A stretch of DNA of 64,000 nucleotides from Flavivirga eckloniae (GCF_002886045.1 NZ_CP025791.1:124001-188000), one strand, 5' to 3'; positions 8,521 through 18,868 are shown, counted from the stretch's first letter. Numbers and translations are program-made. Notes: generated from the letters alone by a model not told the origin.

Positions 8521-10074
8521 TTATTTAGGGTTAAATACTACAAAAGGGATAATCATTTCCTCAAGCGAAACACCACCATGTTGATAGGTGTTTCTAAAAT
8601 AACTCACATAGTGATTATAGTTATTTGGGTAAGCAAAAAACAGATCGCTTTTTGCGAAAATATAGGAACTGCTCATATTTATGGAAGGTAGACGAACGTC
8701 TTTTGGGTTTTTAACCACCAATACATCTTTATCGTCATAAGTTAAGCTCCTTCCTGTTTTGTAACGAAGGTTTAAGCTGGTGTCTCTGTCACCAACTACT
8801 TTAGAAGGATTTTTAACATTAATAGTACCATGGTCTGTCGTTAAAATTAGTTTAAACCCTAATTGTTGCGCCTGTTGTATCATGTCTAAAAGTGGCGAAT
8901 TTTTAAACCAACTTAGTGTTAAAGATCTGTAAGCTTTATCGTTAGATGCTAATTCTTTAACAACTTCCATTTCTGTTTTGGCATGCGATAGCATGTCTAC
9001 AAAATTATATACAATAACTGTGAGGTCGTTATTTTTAAGCGATTTGAAATTCTCAGCTAACTTTTTCCCATTTTTTAAATTGGTGATTTTATGATAGTCA
9101 TAATTTAAATGTGTTAAACCTAATCGTTTTATTTGTGTATCTAAAAAATCTGCTTCATGCAAATTTTTACCACCATCATCGGTATCATTTTTCCAATATT
9201 TTGGAAATAGTTTTTCCATATCGCTAGGCATCAATCCTGAAAAAATAGCATTACGTGCATATTGAGTAGCAGTTGGTAGGATACTAAAGAAAGCTTCTTC
9301 TTTTACCTTTTTATAGTAATTGTTAATTATAGGCTCGAAAACTTTCCATTGATCGTAACGCAGATTATCAATAAGAATCAATATAGTAGGTTGCTCCTTG
9401 GTGATCTCTGGTGCTATTTTTTCCTTAAAAAGCATGTGAGACATTATAGGAGACTCCGTATTAGGGTTAAACCAATTGGCATAATTTTTTTCAATAAACT
9501 TTCCGAACTGAATATTAGCCTCATTTTTCTGGGATTCTAAAATTTCAAACATACCAGCATCTTCGATATCTTCGAGCTGGATTTCCCAGTACAAAAGTTT
9601 CTGATACAAATTCACCCATTCCTCATAAGAATTTACCATAGACAATTCCATAGCAATTTTCCTAAATTCTTGCTGGTAGTTCGAAGTTGTTTTTTCAGAT
9701 ATCAATCGCGAATGGTCTAAATTCTTTTTTAAACTTAATAGGATTTGGTTTGGGTTTACAGGCTTAATAAGGTAATCGGCTATTTTATTGCCAATGGCCT
9801 CTTCCATAATATATTCTTCCTCACTTTTGGTTATCATAACCACCGGAAGATTGTCTTGTTTTTCCTTTATTTCATTTAATGTTTCCAGCCCAGTAAGTCC
9901 GGGCATGTTTTCATCTAAAAATACAATATCAAAACTTTTGTCGTCAATAATATCAATGGCTTCCGTGCCACTCATACATGTAGTAACATCATAATTGCGT
10001 TGTTTTAAAAATAAAATATGAGGTTTTAGTAAATCTATTTCGTCATCTACCCAAAGTATTTGTATTGTATTCAT
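8521..10074 (-). CDS. porX: PorX-like response regulator with PglZ domain (type IX secretion control)
   Basis: Response regulator that, with the kinase PorY, controls type IX secretion system genes in Bacteroidota. The N-terminal receiver domain (about 1-125) has the acidic pocket DDE at 10-12, the phosphoacceptor D54 (VFLDENMPG) and a conserved Lys in LIKPVNP. After a helical linker comes a PglZ/alkaline phosphatase-like domain (about 200-515) with LILIDNLRYDQW, TTDHGTINV and the C-terminal HGGVSLEEM motif. The 517-residue length is as expected. No PorY or secretion structural genes are in the window. Confidence 0.93.
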   Translation of the reverse strand: MNTIQILWVDDEIDLLKPHILFLKQRNYDVTTCMSGTEAIDIIDDKSFDIVFLDENMPGLTGLETLNEIKEKQDNLPVVMITKSEEEYIMEEAIGNKIADYLIKPVNPNQILLSLKKNLDHSRLISEKTTSNYQQEFRKIAMELSMVNSYEEWVNLYQKLLYWEIQLEDIEDAGMFEILESQKNEANIQFGKFIEKNYANWFNPNTESPIMSHMLFKEKIAPEITKEQPTILILIDNLRYDQWKVFEPIINNYYKKVKEEAFFSILPTATQYARNAIFSGLMPSDMEKLFPKYWKNDTDDGGKNLHEADFLDTQIKRLGLTHLNYDYHKITNLKNGKKLAENFKSLKNNDLTVIVYNFVDMLSHAKTEMEVVKELASNDKAYRSLTLSWFKNSPLLDMIQQAQQLGFKLILTTDHGTINVKNPSKVVGDRDTSLNLRYKTGRSLTYDDKDVLVVKNPKDVRLPSINMSSSYIFAKSDLFFAYPNNYNHYVSYFRNTYQHGGVSLEEMIIPFVVFNPK

Positions 10075-10147
10075 TCAAATGGTTTTAATAAGCATTTATT
10101 TGATAAATTGTTTTTAACAATGTCATAATATATAGACATCATATAAG

Positions 10148-10155
10148 TATATTTG
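10148..10155 (+). promoter_or_regulatory. -7 promoter box of HD-domain gene
   Basis: TATATTTG matches TAnnTTTG and lies 28 nt before the TTG start at 10184, in the divergent region with porX. Confidence 0.55.
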
Positions 10156-10183
10156 TGTCTAATTAAACATTAACTTTTCAAGT

Positions 10184-11404
10184 TTGAACAAACTTAAAAT
10201 ATTAAACGACCCAATTTACGGATTTATTACCATTCCAAATTCGCTTATTTTCGATTTAATACAGCACAAATATTTTCAGCGGTTACGTAGAATTACTCAA
10301 ATGGGTATGTCTTATTTGGTTTATCCCGGTGCACATCACACAAGATTTCATCATGCCATTGGTTGTATGCATTTAATGCAACAAGCGGTTAATGTACTTC
10401 GTTTTAAGGAAGTTACAATTTCAGAAGAAGAAGAAACGGGGCTTTACGCTGCTATTTTATTGCACGATATTGGTCATGGTCCATTTTCTCATGCCATGGA
10501 ACATAGCATCGTTAATAAGGTCTCTCACGAAAATATTTCCTTGCTTTTTATGGAACTTTTAAATAAGGAATTTAACGGAAGTTTAACGCTTGCCATCCAG
10601 ATTTTTAAAGGCGAATACCATAGAAAATTTATGTGTCAGCTCATTTCTGGTCAATTGGACATGGATCGAGCCGACTATTTAAAAAGAGATAGTTTTTATA
10701 CCGGGGTAGCAGAAGGAAACATAAACAGTGAACGTTTAATTACGATGCTTAACGTTGTTGACGATGAATTGGTTGTTGAAGAAAAAGGAATTTATAGTGT
10801 AGAGAAATTTATTGTGGCCAGACGACTTATGTATTGGCAAGTATATTTGCATAAAACTGGATTGGTAGCAGAACAATTGTTGATTCGAGCTTTAAAGCGA
10901 GCAAAAGAATTATACAGCAAAGGAGTGAAATTAGAGGCGAGCAAGGCGTTGTTGTTTTTCATGGAAAATAAAATATCTATCGATAATTTTAATAATGATA
11001 CACTAGATGTTTTTGCACGATTAGATGATTATGATATTATTTCGGCTATGAAGCACTGGCAATTTCATGACGATTTTGTACTGAGCAATTTAAGCGAAAT
11101 GATTATCAATAGAGATTTATTAAAAATCAAAATAAAGAATAAGCAGATTAAAACGCAAAACCTAGAAAAGCATATTCAGAGTTTAATAGATAAGTATAAT
11201 ATAAGTAGGGAAGAGGCAAAATATTTTGTGTTTACCGGAGAAATTTCCAACCAGGCATACCAGTTAAAACATCAGGGTATAAACATTTTACATAAATCGG
11301 GAAAGATTCAGGATATTGTTAAGGCGTCAGATCAACTTAACCTTAAAGCACTGTCTAAACCAGTAACAAAATATTACATATGTTACCCTAAGGAAGTACT
11401 ATAG
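10184..11404 (+). CDS. HD-domain phosphohydrolase (dGTPase/SAMHD1-like)
   Basis: 406-residue metal-dependent phosphohydrolase of the HD superfamily. Metal ligands are visible in HHTRFHHAIG and in LHDIGHGPFSH. The DMDRADYLKRDSFYTGV motif is typical of the SAMHD1/dGTPase-like branch. The likely substrate class is nucleotides, but this is not proven. The start codon is TTG, chosen because family members begin MNKLKI(L)NDPIYG. It is divergent from porX and upstream of lpxD on the same strand with a 144-bp gap containing a new promoter. Confidence 0.85.
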   Translation: MNKLKILNDPIYGFITIPNSLIFDLIQHKYFQRLRRITQMGMSYLVYPGAHHTRFHHAIGCMHLMQQAVNVLRFKEVTISEEEETGLYAAILLHDIGHGPFSHAMEHSIVNKVSHENISLLFMELLNKEFNGSLTLAIQIFKGEYHRKFMCQLISGQLDMDRADYLKRDSFYTGVAEGNINSERLITMLNVVDDELVVEEKGIYSVEKFIVARRLMYWQVYLHKTGLVAEQLLIRALKRAKELYSKGVKLEASKALLFFMENKISIDNFNNDTLDVFARLDDYDIISAMKHWQFHDDFVLSNLSEMIINRDLLKIKIKNKQIKTQNLEKHIQSLIDKYNISREEAKYFVFTGEISNQAYQLKHQGINILHKSGKIQDIVKASDQLNLKALSKPVTKYYICYPKEVL

Positions 11405-11506
11405 TTATTTTTTGTGTTAAAAAAAAGAAATAACGGCATTAAATGCGCGAATTAGCTAAAGAAAACAATAAGAATCCTATCATGGAAAACTTTAGTACAT
11501 TTTTCC

Positions 11507-11514
11507 TATTTTTG
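11507..11514 (+). promoter_or_regulatory. -7 promoter box of the lpxD-led lipid A cluster
   Basis: TATTTTTG matches TAnnTTTG. It lies 34 nt before the GTG start of lpxD and follows the end of the HD-domain gene, suggesting a separate promoter for the cluster. Confidence 0.55.
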
Positions 11515-11548
11515 CGTCAATCTAACAAAAAATTACAAACTTTTCAGT

Positions 11549-12574
11549 GTGAAATTTACAGCACAGCAAATAGCAGAAATATTACAAGGTGATATTGTAG
11601 GGAATCCAGATGTAGAAGTTTCAAAGTTATCTAAAATAGAAGAAGGGACTCAAGGCTCTTTAACATTTTTATCCAATCCTAAATACACACAGTACATATA
11701 TTCTACAAAAGCTTCGGCGACTATAGTTAACAAAAGCTTTGTTCCCGAAAACGAAATTGATACGACCTTAATTAAGGTTGAAGATGCTTATGCAGCTTTT
11801 AGTAAGTTGCTTGAGTATTATAATATGGTAAAGCTTAACAAAACGGGAGTAGAGCAACCTTCATTTATATCAGAATCTGCCAAATATGGCGACAACATTT
11901 ATATTGGAGCCTTTTCCTATTTAGGCGAGAATGTTACACTAGGCAATAATGTTAAGGTTTTTGCCAATTCTTATATAGGAGATAATGTTACTATTGGAGA
12001 AAACTCTGTTGTTTTTTCTGGAGCCAAAATATATTCAGATACCATTATAGGAGATTCTTGTGTTATAAACTCTGGAGTTATTATTGGAGCAGACGGTTTT
12101 GGTTTTGCACCTCAAGAAAATGGTAGCTATAAAAAGATACCGCAAATAGGTAATGTTATTTTAGAAGATAACGTTGATGTAGGTGCAGGTACTACTATAG
12201 ATAGAGCCACAATGGGATCTACAATAATAAGAAAAGGTGTTAAACTTGATAATCAAATTCAAATAGCGCATAACGTAGAAATTGGCGAAAATACCGTTAT
12301 TGCTGCCCAAACCGGAGTAGCTGGTTCTACTAAAGTTGGTAATAATTGTTTAATAGGTGGTCAGGTAGGTATTGCAGGGCATATTACAATTGGTAATAAT
12401 GTTAAAATACAAGCCCAATCCGGAATTGCAAGAAATGTAAAGGATGATGAAGTACTACAAGGTTCTCCGGCACTACCAATTACAGATTATAACAAGTCTT
12501 ATGTGCACTTTAAAAACTTGCCTAAAATCGTAAAAAATATTAATGACTTAGAAAAAATAAATGGGAATAGTTAA
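11549..12574 (+). CDS. lpxD: UDP-3-O-(3-hydroxyacyl)glucosamine N-acyltransferase LpxD
   Basis: Third step of lipid A synthesis: acyl-ACP-dependent N-acylation of UDP-3-O-acyl-glucosamine in the cytoplasm. The 341-residue protein has the N-terminal uridine-binding LpxD domain (about 1-100, with [11 protein letters not shown]) and then left-handed beta-helix hexapeptide repeats (about 105-310), with catalytic His candidates in [10 protein letters not shown]. The start is GTG, preceded by a -7 box. The 3' end overlaps the lpxC/fabZ start by 14 bp, indicating co-translation. Confidence 0.93.
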   Translation: MKFTAQQIAEILQGDIVGNPDVEVSKLSKIEEGTQGSLTFLSNPKYTQYIYSTKASATIVNKSFVPENEIDTTLIKVEDAYAAFSKLLEYYNMVKLNKTGVEQPSFISESAKYGDNIYIGAFSYLGENVTLGNNVKVFANSYIGDNVTIGENSVVFSGAKIYSDTIIGDSCVINSGVIIGADGFGFAPQENGSYKKIPQIGNVILEDNVDVGAGTTIDRATMGSTIIRKGVKLDNQIQIAHNVEIGENTVIAAQTGVAGSTKVGNNCLIGGQVGIAGHITIGNNVKIQAQSGIARNVKDDEVLQGSPALPITDYNKSYVHFKNLPKIVKNINDLEKINGNS

Positions 12575-13970
12575 TACCGAAATAAAACAAAAAACCATTA
12601 AAGACAGTGTCTCTTTAACCGGTGTTGGTTTACATACAGGAAAAGATGTTACTCTAACTTTTAAGCCAGCTATAGCTAATGCAGGATTAGCATTTAAACG
12701 CATTGATTTAGAAGGAGAACCAGTAATTGAAGCTGATGCTAATTATGTTACTAATACGCAACGAGGTACCTGTTTAGAAAAAAATGGTGTAACCATTCAA
12801 ACATCAGAACATGTACTTGCTGCTTTAGTAGGTCTAGATATTGATAACGCCATAATTGAATTGAATGCTTCAGAGCCACCTATTATGGATGGTTCTTCTA
12901 AGTTTTTTGTTGATGCCCTTGAGAAAGCTGGTATTGTAGAACTTGATGCATGCAGAGAAGAGTTCGTAATTACCAATATTGTTTCGTATACAGATGAAGA
13001 AACAGGCAGCGAAATTTTAGTAATGCCATCTAAAGAATACCAGATAACTACCATGGTAGATTTTGGTACTAAAGTTTTGGGAACACAAAATGCTACTTTA
13101 AATCGAATTTCAGATTTTAAAAAGGATATTTCGAATTCCCGTACATTTAGTTTTCTGCATGAAATAGAAATGCTTTTAGAGCATGGTTTAATTAAAGGAG
13201 GCGATTTAAATAATGCTATAGTATATGTAGATAAAGCATTATCCCCAGAAACCATGGAAAAACTAAGAGTTGCGTTTAAAAAGGACTCAATAGCCGTTAA
13301 ACCAAATGGTATTCTAGATAATTTAACCTTACACCATCCTAATGAAGCTGCACGGCACAAATTGCTTGATGTTTTAGGGGACTTAGCACTTATTGGAACT
13401 AGAATTCGTGGAAAAATAATCGCGAATAAACCAGGGCATTTTGTAAATACGCAGTTCGCCAAAAAACTGTCTAAAATAATAAAGAACGACCGTCGTAACA
13501 ATGTACCAAGTATAGATTTGAATCAACCGCCTTTAATGGATGTTAATCAAATTATGGCAATGCTTCCTCATAGACAACCATTCTTATTAATAGATAAGGT
13601 TTATGAGCTTACAGATAATTATGTAACAGCTATAAAGAATGTGACCATGAACGAGCAATTTTTTGCAGGTCACTTTCCGGGAGCTCCGGTAATGCCTGGT
13701 GTTTTAATTGTAGAAGCTATGGCGCAAACGGGTGGTATTTTAGTACTTAACACCGTTCCAGACCCAGAAAATTACTTAACCTTTTTCATGAAAATGGATA
13801 ATGTTAAGTTTAAACAAAAAGTAATGCCTGGAGATACGCTAATATTTAAATGTACGTTAATTACACCAATACGCCGTGGTATATGCCACATGCAAGGTTA
13901 TGCATATGCGAATGGTAAATTATGTGCAGAAGCAGAACTTATGGCTCAAATCTCTAAAGTAAAAAAATAA
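12561..13970 (+). CDS. lpxC/fabZ: Bifunctional UDP-3-O-acyl-GlcNAc deacetylase / 3-hydroxyacyl-ACP dehydratase
   Basis: Fusion typical of Bacteroidota. The N-terminal LpxC half (about 1-310) is the zinc deacetylase committing lipid A synthesis: [10 protein letters not shown], the Zn His in [16 protein letters not shown], and the [20 protein letters not shown] metal/catalytic motif. The C-terminal FabZ half (about 320-469) is a hot-dog dehydratase: [14 protein letters not shown] and [20 protein letters not shown] with its His and Glu. It overlaps lpxD and is followed after 2 bp by lpxA, so the three are one translational block. Confidence 0.95.
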   Translation: MGIVNTEIKQKTIKDSVSLTGVGLHTGKDVTLTFKPAIANAGLAFKRIDLEGEPVIEADANYVTNTQRGTCLEKNGVTIQTSEHVLAALVGLDIDNAIIELNASEPPIMDGSSKFFVDALEKAGIVELDACREEFVITNIVSYTDEETGSEILVMPSKEYQITTMVDFGTKVLGTQNATLNRISDFKKDISNSRTFSFLHEIEMLLEHGLIKGGDLNNAIVYVDKALSPETMEKLRVAFKKDSIAVKPNGILDNLTLHHPNEAARHKLLDVLGDLALIGTRIRGKIIANKPGHFVNTQFAKKLSKIIKNDRRNNVPSIDLNQPPLMDVNQIMAMLPHRQPFLLIDKVYELTDNYVTAIKNVTMNEQFFAGHFPGAPVMPGVLIVEAMAQTGGILVLNTVPDPENYLTFFMKMDNVKFKQKVMPGDTLIFKCTLITPIRRGICHMQGYAYANGKLCAEAELMAQISKVKK

Positions 13971-13972
13971 AT

Positions 13973-14758
13973 ATGAACCAACCACTAGCATACGTTCACC
14001 CAGGTGCCAAAATTGCTAAAAACGTAGTAATTGAACCTTTCACAACTATTAATAACAATGTAAAAATAGGAGAGGGTACTTGGATAGGTAGTAACGTAAC
14101 CATCATGGAAGGTGCCCGTATTGGTAAAAACTGTAATATCTTTCCAGGCTCTGTTATTTCTGCAGTGCCACAGGACTTAAAATATAACGACGAAGATACC
14201 ACAGTAGAAATTGGTGATAATGTTACCATAAGAGAATGTGTAACAATCAATAGAGGTACAGCAGACAGAATGAAAACCGTTATTGGCAATAATTGTTTAA
14301 TAATGGCATACTGCCACATTGCACACGATTGTATAGTAGGGAATAATTGTATTTTCTCTAATAACAGTACACTGGCTGGCCACATAACTATAGGAGACTA
14401 TGTTGTTTTGGCTGGAATGACAGCCGTACACCAGTTTGTATCTGTAGGGAAACATGCCTTCGTTACTGGAGGGTCTTTGGTTAGAAAAGATGTACCTCCC
14501 TATGTAAAGGCAGCAAGAGAACCTTTATCTTATGTAGGTATAAATTCGGTAGGTCTTAGAAGACGCGGATTTACAACCGAAAAAATAAGAGAAATTCAGA
14601 ATATTTTTAGAATACTCTATCAAAAAAACTATAATAATACCCAAGCTTCAGAAATTATTGAAGCCGAAATGGAAGCAACACCAGAACGTGATGAAATACT
14701 GCAATTTATTAAGAATTCACATCGAGGTATTATGAAAGGGTATTTCAAATCAAATTAA
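13973..14758 (+). CDS. lpxA: Acyl-ACP--UDP-N-acetylglucosamine O-acyltransferase LpxA
   Basis: First acylation of lipid A synthesis, in the cytoplasm. 261 residues with hexapeptide-repeat beta-helix (about 5-190), the catalytic His region CHIAHDCIVGNN, and the C-terminal helical part with INSVGLRRRGFT characteristic of LpxA. It starts 2 bp after the lpxC/fabZ stop. Confidence 0.95.
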   Translation: MNQPLAYVHPGAKIAKNVVIEPFTTINNNVKIGEGTWIGSNVTIMEGARIGKNCNIFPGSVISAVPQDLKYNDEDTTVEIGDNVTIRECVTINRGTADRMKTVIGNNCLIMAYCHIAHDCIVGNNCIFSNNSTLAGHITIGDYVVLAGMTAVHQFVSVGKHAFVTGGSLVRKDVPPYVKAAREPLSYVGINSVGLRRRGFTTEKIREIQNIFRILYQKNYNNTQASEIIEAEMEATPERDEILQFIKNSHRGIMKGYFKSN

Positions 14759-14783
14759 TTTAAACTAAAGATTATTAAGGAAT

Positions 14784-15350
14784 ATGGCAACGACAAGCGA
14801 CATTAGGAATGGATTATGTATTAGATACAATCATGATATTTTTAAAATTATTGAATTTTTACATGTAAAACCTGGTAAAGGCCCCGCTTTTGTAAGAACA
14901 AAATTAAAAAGCGTTACCACAGGTAAAGTGATTGACAATACCTTTTCGGCAGGTCATAAATTAGATGATGTTCGAGTTGAGACACATAAGTTTCAATTTT
15001 TATATAATGAAGGAGAAACCTATCATTTTATGAATACAGAAGATTATTCTCAAATAGAACTTCAAAAAAACACCTTAGATAATCCAGATCTAATGAAAGA
15101 AGGCGAAGTTGTAACTGTACTGATTAATTCTGAAGATAGTATGCCACTTTCAGTTGAAATGCCTGCTAGTGTTATTTTAGAAGTTACTGCAACAGAACCG
15201 GGAGTAAAAGGGAATACTGCAACCAATGCAACGAAACCGGCAACAGTTGAAACTGGAGCAACAGTTAATGTACCTTTATTTATTAATGAAGGCGACAAGA
15301 TAAAGGTTGAAACGGACAAAGGTACTTACAAAGAGCGTGTTAAGGAATAA
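14784..15350 (+). CDS. efp: Translation elongation factor P
   Basis: Binds stalled ribosomes at polyproline stretches and promotes peptide bond formation. 188 residues in three barrels: KOW-like N-terminal domain with the loop HVKPGKGPAFVRTKLK carrying the potentially functional Lys, a central OB domain with FMNTEDYSQIEL, and the C-terminal domain with GDKIKVETDKGTYKERV. Length is normal. Genes for its modification enzymes are not nearby. It sits inside the lpx cluster, 25 bp after lpxA and 7 bp before the second lpxD-like gene. Confidence 0.95.
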   Translation: MATTSDIRNGLCIRYNHDIFKIIEFLHVKPGKGPAFVRTKLKSVTTGKVIDNTFSAGHKLDDVRVETHKFQFLYNEGETYHFMNTEDYSQIELQKNTLDNPDLMKEGEVVTVLINSEDSMPLSVEMPASVILEVTATEPGVKGNTATNATKPATVETGATVNVPLFINEGDKIKVETDKGTYKERVKE

Positions 15351-15357
15351 TTTATAA

Positions 15358-16302
15358 ATGAAGTTTCCTAAACCATACACTTTAAAAAACATAGCGCAAT
15401 TAATAGATTGTACGTTTGTAGGTGCTGATGATTTTCCTGTATTGGGAATGAATGAAATTCATGTGGTAGAACAAGGAGATATCGTTTTTGTAGATCACCC
15501 TAAATACTACGATAAAGCTCTTAATTCTGCAGCCACCATCGTATTAATTAACAAAGAAGTAGATTGCCCATCGGGTAAAGCATTGTTAATTAGCGACGAT
15601 CCCTTTCGGGATTTTAATAAGCTTACAAACCACTTCAAGCCATTTCAATCCGCTAATAGTCAAATATCAAGTACAGCCATTATTGGTAAAAATACAGTTA
15701 TACAACCTAATAGTTTTATAGGACATAATGTCGTAATAGGTGATAACTGTACAATCCATTCCAACGTAAGCATTTATGATGACGCCGTAATAGGAAATAA
15801 CGTTACCATTCACGCAGGCTCTGTTTTAGGTGGTAATGCTTTCTATTATAAAAACAGACCAGAAGGTTACGATCGTTTAAAATCAAGTGGTCGTGTTGTT
15901 CTAGAAGATCATGTAGATATTGGATCTGGCTGCACCATAGATAGAGGTGTAACAGCAGATACTAGAATTAAAGAAGGAACGAAAATCGATAATTTGGTTC
16001 AAATAGGACATGATACTGTTATTGGAAAGAAATGTTTAATTGCATCTCAAGTAGGTATAGCAGGCTGTGTGGTAATTGAAGACGAAGTAACTATTTGGGG
16101 TCAAGTTGGTATTACCAGTGGTATCACCATTGGTAAAAAAGCTGTGATATCTGCCAAAGCGGGCGTTAGTAAATCTTTAGAAGGCGGTAGAGGGTATTTT
16201 GGAATTCCTGCAGACGATTTTCGCTCAAAATATAAAGAAATTGCAGCTATTAAAAAGATTCCAGAAATACTGGAAAAGTTAAAAGAACAAGACAATCAAT
16301 AG
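15358..16302 (+). CDS. LpxD-like acyltransferase, second paralogue
   Basis: 314 residues with the same architecture as LpxD: N-terminal domain (about 1-95, EQGDIVFVDHPKYYDKAL) and hexapeptide beta-helix (about 100-290) with the His-containing stretch LVQIGHDTVIG. It is shorter and divergent from the lpxD four genes upstream. It is likely a UDP-3-O-acylglucosamine N-acyltransferase homologue; whether it uses the same substrate or a different acyl donor cannot be told. It follows efp after 7 bp and precedes sucD, which has its own -7 box. Confidence 0.8.
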   Translation: MKFPKPYTLKNIAQLIDCTFVGADDFPVLGMNEIHVVEQGDIVFVDHPKYYDKALNSAATIVLINKEVDCPSGKALLISDDPFRDFNKLTNHFKPFQSANSQISSTAIIGKNTVIQPNSFIGHNVVIGDNCTIHSNVSIYDDAVIGNNVTIHAGSVLGGNAFYYKNRPEGYDRLKSSGRVVLEDHVDIGSGCTIDRGVTADTRIKEGTKIDNLVQIGHDTVIGKKCLIASQVGIAGCVVIEDEVTIWGQVGITSGITIGKKAVISAKAGVSKSLEGGRGYFGIPADDFRSKYKEIAAIKKIPEILEKLKEQDNQ

Positions 16303-16361
16303 AGCTAAGTGTTTTTAAAATAAAAAGTAGTGTTTTACTTTAAAATTTTAATACAAAAAAT

Positions 16362-16369
16362 TACATTTG
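16362..16369 (+). promoter_or_regulatory. -7 promoter box of sucD
   Basis: TACATTTG matches TAnnTTTG, 37 nt before the sucD ATG at 16407, and supports a separate transcript. Confidence 0.55.
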
Positions 16370-16406
16370 CTCAACAAAAAAATTATAAAAGACAAATATA
16401 TCTCCT

Positions 16407-17279
16407 ATGAGTGTTTTAGTAAATAAAGATTCAAAGATTATAGTTCAAGGATTTACAGGAAGTGAAGGTACATTTCACGCTGGTCAAATGATTGAATACG
16501 GAACCAATGTTGTTGGTGGTGTTACACCTGGCAAGGGCGGACAAACACATTTAGATAAGCCAGTTTTTAATACTGTTTTAGATGCTGTTAAAGAAGTTGG
16601 AGCAGATACAACTATTATTTTTGTACCACCTGCTTTTGCAGCAGATGCCATTATGGAAGCTGCCGATGCAGGTATTAAAGTTATTATAACAATTACAGAA
16701 GGTATCCCTGTTGCAGATATGATTAAGGCTTCAGACTACATAAAAGGCAAAGATTGTCGCTTAATAGGCCCTAACTGTCCAGGAGTTATTACTCCAGAAG
16801 AAGCTAAAGTTGGTATCATGCCAGGTTTTGTTTTCAAAAAAGGAAAAGTAGGTATTGTTTCTAAATCGGGAACTCTTACTTATGAAGCTGCAGACCAAGT
16901 TGTAAAACAAGGTTTAGGAATTACTACAGCGATTGGTATTGGTGGAGATCCAATTATTGGAACCACAACTAAAGAAGCTGTTGAGTTATTGATTAACGAT
17001 CCAGAAACTGAAGCAGTTGTAATGATAGGAGAAATAGGCGGACAATTAGAAGCCGATGCTGCTAATTGGTACAAAGCGAGTGGAAGTAAAAAGCCAATTG
17101 TAGGTTTTATAGCAGGAGAAACAGCGCCAGCTGGTCGTACCATGGGACATGCCGGAGCTATTGTTGGTGGAAGTGACGATACTGCACAAGCAAAAAAGAA
17201 AATAATGAGAGCTTCTGGTATTCATGTAGTTGATTCTCCAGCAGAAATTGGAAAGAAAGTAGCCGAAGTACTAGGCTAA
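16407..17279 (+). CDS. sucD: Succinate--CoA ligase, ADP/GDP-forming, alpha subunit
   Basis: TCA-cycle enzyme converting succinyl-CoA to succinate with nucleotide triphosphate formation; works with the beta subunit SucC, which is not in this window. 290 residues with the CoA-binding Rossmann fold ([12 protein letters not shown] near the N terminus, GGVTPGKGG), the GPNCPG motif, and the active-site phosphohistidine H248 in [13 protein letters not shown]. It is followed by a strong intrinsic terminator. Confidence 0.95.
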   Translation: MSVLVNKDSKIIVQGFTGSEGTFHAGQMIEYGTNVVGGVTPGKGGQTHLDKPVFNTVLDAVKEVGADTTIIFVPPAFAADAIMEAADAGIKVIITITEGIPVADMIKASDYIKGKDCRLIGPNCPGVITPEEAKVGIMPGFVFKKGKVGIVSKSGTLTYEAADQVVKQGLGITTAIGIGGDPIIGTTTKEAVELLINDPETEAVVMIGEIGGQLEADAANWYKASGSKKPIVGFIAGETAPAGRTMGHAGAIVGGSDDTAQAKKKIMRASGIHVVDSPAEIGKKVAEVLG

Positions 17280-17303
17280 GCTTAGTAATTCATTAAAATA
17301 TAA

Positions 17304-17337
17304 AATCCGTTGACTTTTAGTTAACGGATTTTTTTGT
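17304..17337 (+). terminator. Intrinsic terminator of sucD
   Basis: Perfect stem AATCCGTT / AACGGATT (17304-17311 with 17323-17330) followed by a run of Ts, starting 25 bp after the sucD stop. Confidence 0.85.
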
Positions 17338-17346
17338 GTCATTATG

Positions 17347-17361
17347 AGACCTGTCAGGTCT
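17347..17361. repeat. Palindromic repeat related to the one at 36260
   Basis: AGACCTGTCAGGTCT is a perfect palindrome around a central T. The same ACCTG/CAGGT core forms a longer hairpin at 36260-36291, so it appears to be a dispersed element rather than a local operator. Confidence 0.5.
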
Positions 17362-17526
17362 GTTTTAATTACAAGTAGTTTATTAAAAAGTAAATACTGT
17401 TTATTTATATGTAAATACATCTTGCAAATTCGTATAAATAGTTACAACTAAAATAAATTTAAAATATAAGGGTAACAAAAATACTGTTGGATTGATATAC
17501 TAGTATAAAGCTAAAAACAGGAAATC

Positions 17527-18102
17527 ATGAAAACACAAAAAATAATAGTAGGATTATTAATTTTAGGATTAAGCCTTATCAGTTGTTCTAAAAATGATGA
17601 TGATATAAAAATTATTGAGAGCACACCAGAATACCCCATGAAATCTTTGATTGAGGATGGTGTTATAGAATTAACCAATACAAAGATAAACAGTCCAAAC
17701 ACCTTTGAATTAGGATACAAATTCAAAACTTTTAAAAATGGTAAAATAACAGCCCTAGGAATTCGAGTACCCGATAATGATACTTACAGGGTATCGTTTT
17801 GGAATGTTGATACCGAAGAACTGCTAAAAACTATGGAAATTACCTCCAGCTCAGGATTGTTATCCTTTGAAGACATTGAACCTATAAATATAGAGTCTGG
17901 CACAGCATATTTCGTTTCAATTAACACAAACGATTACTACATATTTAACGATGGTGGAGATGTGATGTTTCCAGCAGAAACTAATAATATTCTTGTGTTG
18001 GGTTACGGAGCGTATTTTGGACAGAGCCAAACCCTGCCAGAGACTTATGTTAAAACAGCTTATTTAGGAATGGTTGATGTAAAGTTTATTCCTAATAATT
18101 AA
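17527..18102 (+). CDS. Lipoprotein, possibly DUF4082-like
   Basis: 191 residues. A lipoprotein signal peptide ends at SLIS-C20, followed by an Asp-rich linker that fits surface or inner-leaflet lipoproteins of Bacteroidota. The rest is one beta-rich domain (about 50-185) whose pattern ELGYKFKTFKNGKITALGIR resembles DUF4082, a carbohydrate-associated beta-sandwich. That assignment is tentative. A weak -7-like box (TACTGTTG, one mismatch) lies at 17482. It is convergent with the next gene, sharing a hairpin terminator. Confidence 0.65.
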   Translation: MKTQKIIVGLLILGLSLISCSKNDDDIKIIESTPEYPMKSLIEDGVIELTNTKINSPNTFELGYKFKTFKNGKITALGIRVPDNDTYRVSFWNVDTEELLKTMEITSSSGLLSFEDIEPINIESGTAYFVSINTNDYYIFNDGGDVMFPAETNNILVLGYGAYFGQSQTLPETYVKTAYLGMVDVKFIPNN

Positions 18103-18127
18103 CACGTTTCGTTTCAAAAAAGAAGGT

Positions 18128-18162
18128 AAACACTGTTCGGTTACTATAAACGAACAGTGTTT
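18128..18162. terminator. Bidirectional terminator between two convergent lipoprotein genes
   Basis: Perfect 12-bp inverted repeat AAACACTGTTCG / CGAACAGTGTTT (18128-18139 with 18151-18162) located between two convergent stop codons. Confidence 0.75.
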
Positions 18163-18175
18163 ATCTGTTTATTAA

Positions 18176-18868
18176 TTAGGGAACTCTAGTATATTTAATA
18201 GAGGTATTAAACCCTTCAATATTCAGTATAATAGTTTCCCCTTCCTCCGCAAGATTGGAAATATCAAAAGAAGTTGTAGCAGATACAGAAGTTGGTTTAG
18301 TAAGGTTTTCCTTGATACTGAATTTTAAGCGTCTTTGTATAGGGTCGCTTTCCAGTATTTCATCAGCATCTACCAATGTAACATCTTTAATTTTGTCTTG
18401 AGTAGAGAGAATACTAAACGTAATATTTAAGCAATTATCATTAATTTCTACCGATGTAATTGGTGACGACTTAAGCGCTTTATAGAGTTTAGAGCTAATT
18501 ATAGTTCCCTTATCACAATTCCTGTCGGTATACAATACTTTTTTATTGATAGCTTCAGTATCAAAATCAGGACAAGTATTTAATCCCGCTATACCTCCAA
18601 ATTCGCAAATTTTATTTTTGTCACAATCGTAAACGGTAATAAGGTTGTCCGCACAATCTATGCAGTTATTTATTGAAAAAACAGTTTGCTTTTTATAATC
18701 ATACTGTGTTATTTCTAAATCGTTAGTATTTGCGCTATTTAGCAATTCTTTTAGCCATTCAATATTTTCAAGCGGATCAGTTGAGCATATTTTAGAAGAA
18801 GGATTATCGTCGGTTTCATCACATCCTAAAAATAGAGCTAATAATAAAAAAGGAAGAAAATATTTCAT
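18176..18868 (-). CDS. Lipoprotein of unknown function with a Cys-rich N-terminal domain
   Basis: 230 residues with a lipobox at LFLG-C16 and an acidic linker. The first domain (about 28-105) reads ...LENIEWLKELL... QTVFSINNCIDCADNLITVYDC, resembling a small Bacteroidota lipoprotein domain (DUF6970-like, tentative) with a CxxC pair. The second domain (about 125-230) is beta-rich. There is no operon partner. Function unknown. Confidence 0.6.
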   Translation of the reverse strand: MKYFLPFLLLALFLGCDETDDNPSSKICSTDPLENIEWLKELLNSANTNDLEITQYDYKKQTVFSINNCIDCADNLITVYDCDKNKICEFGGIAGLNTCPDFDTEAINKKVLYTDRNCDKGTIISSKLYKALKSSPITSVEINDNCLNITFSILSTQDKIKDVTLVDADEILESDPIQRRLKFSIKENLTKPTSVSATTSFDISNLAEEGETIILNIEGFNTSIKYTRVP

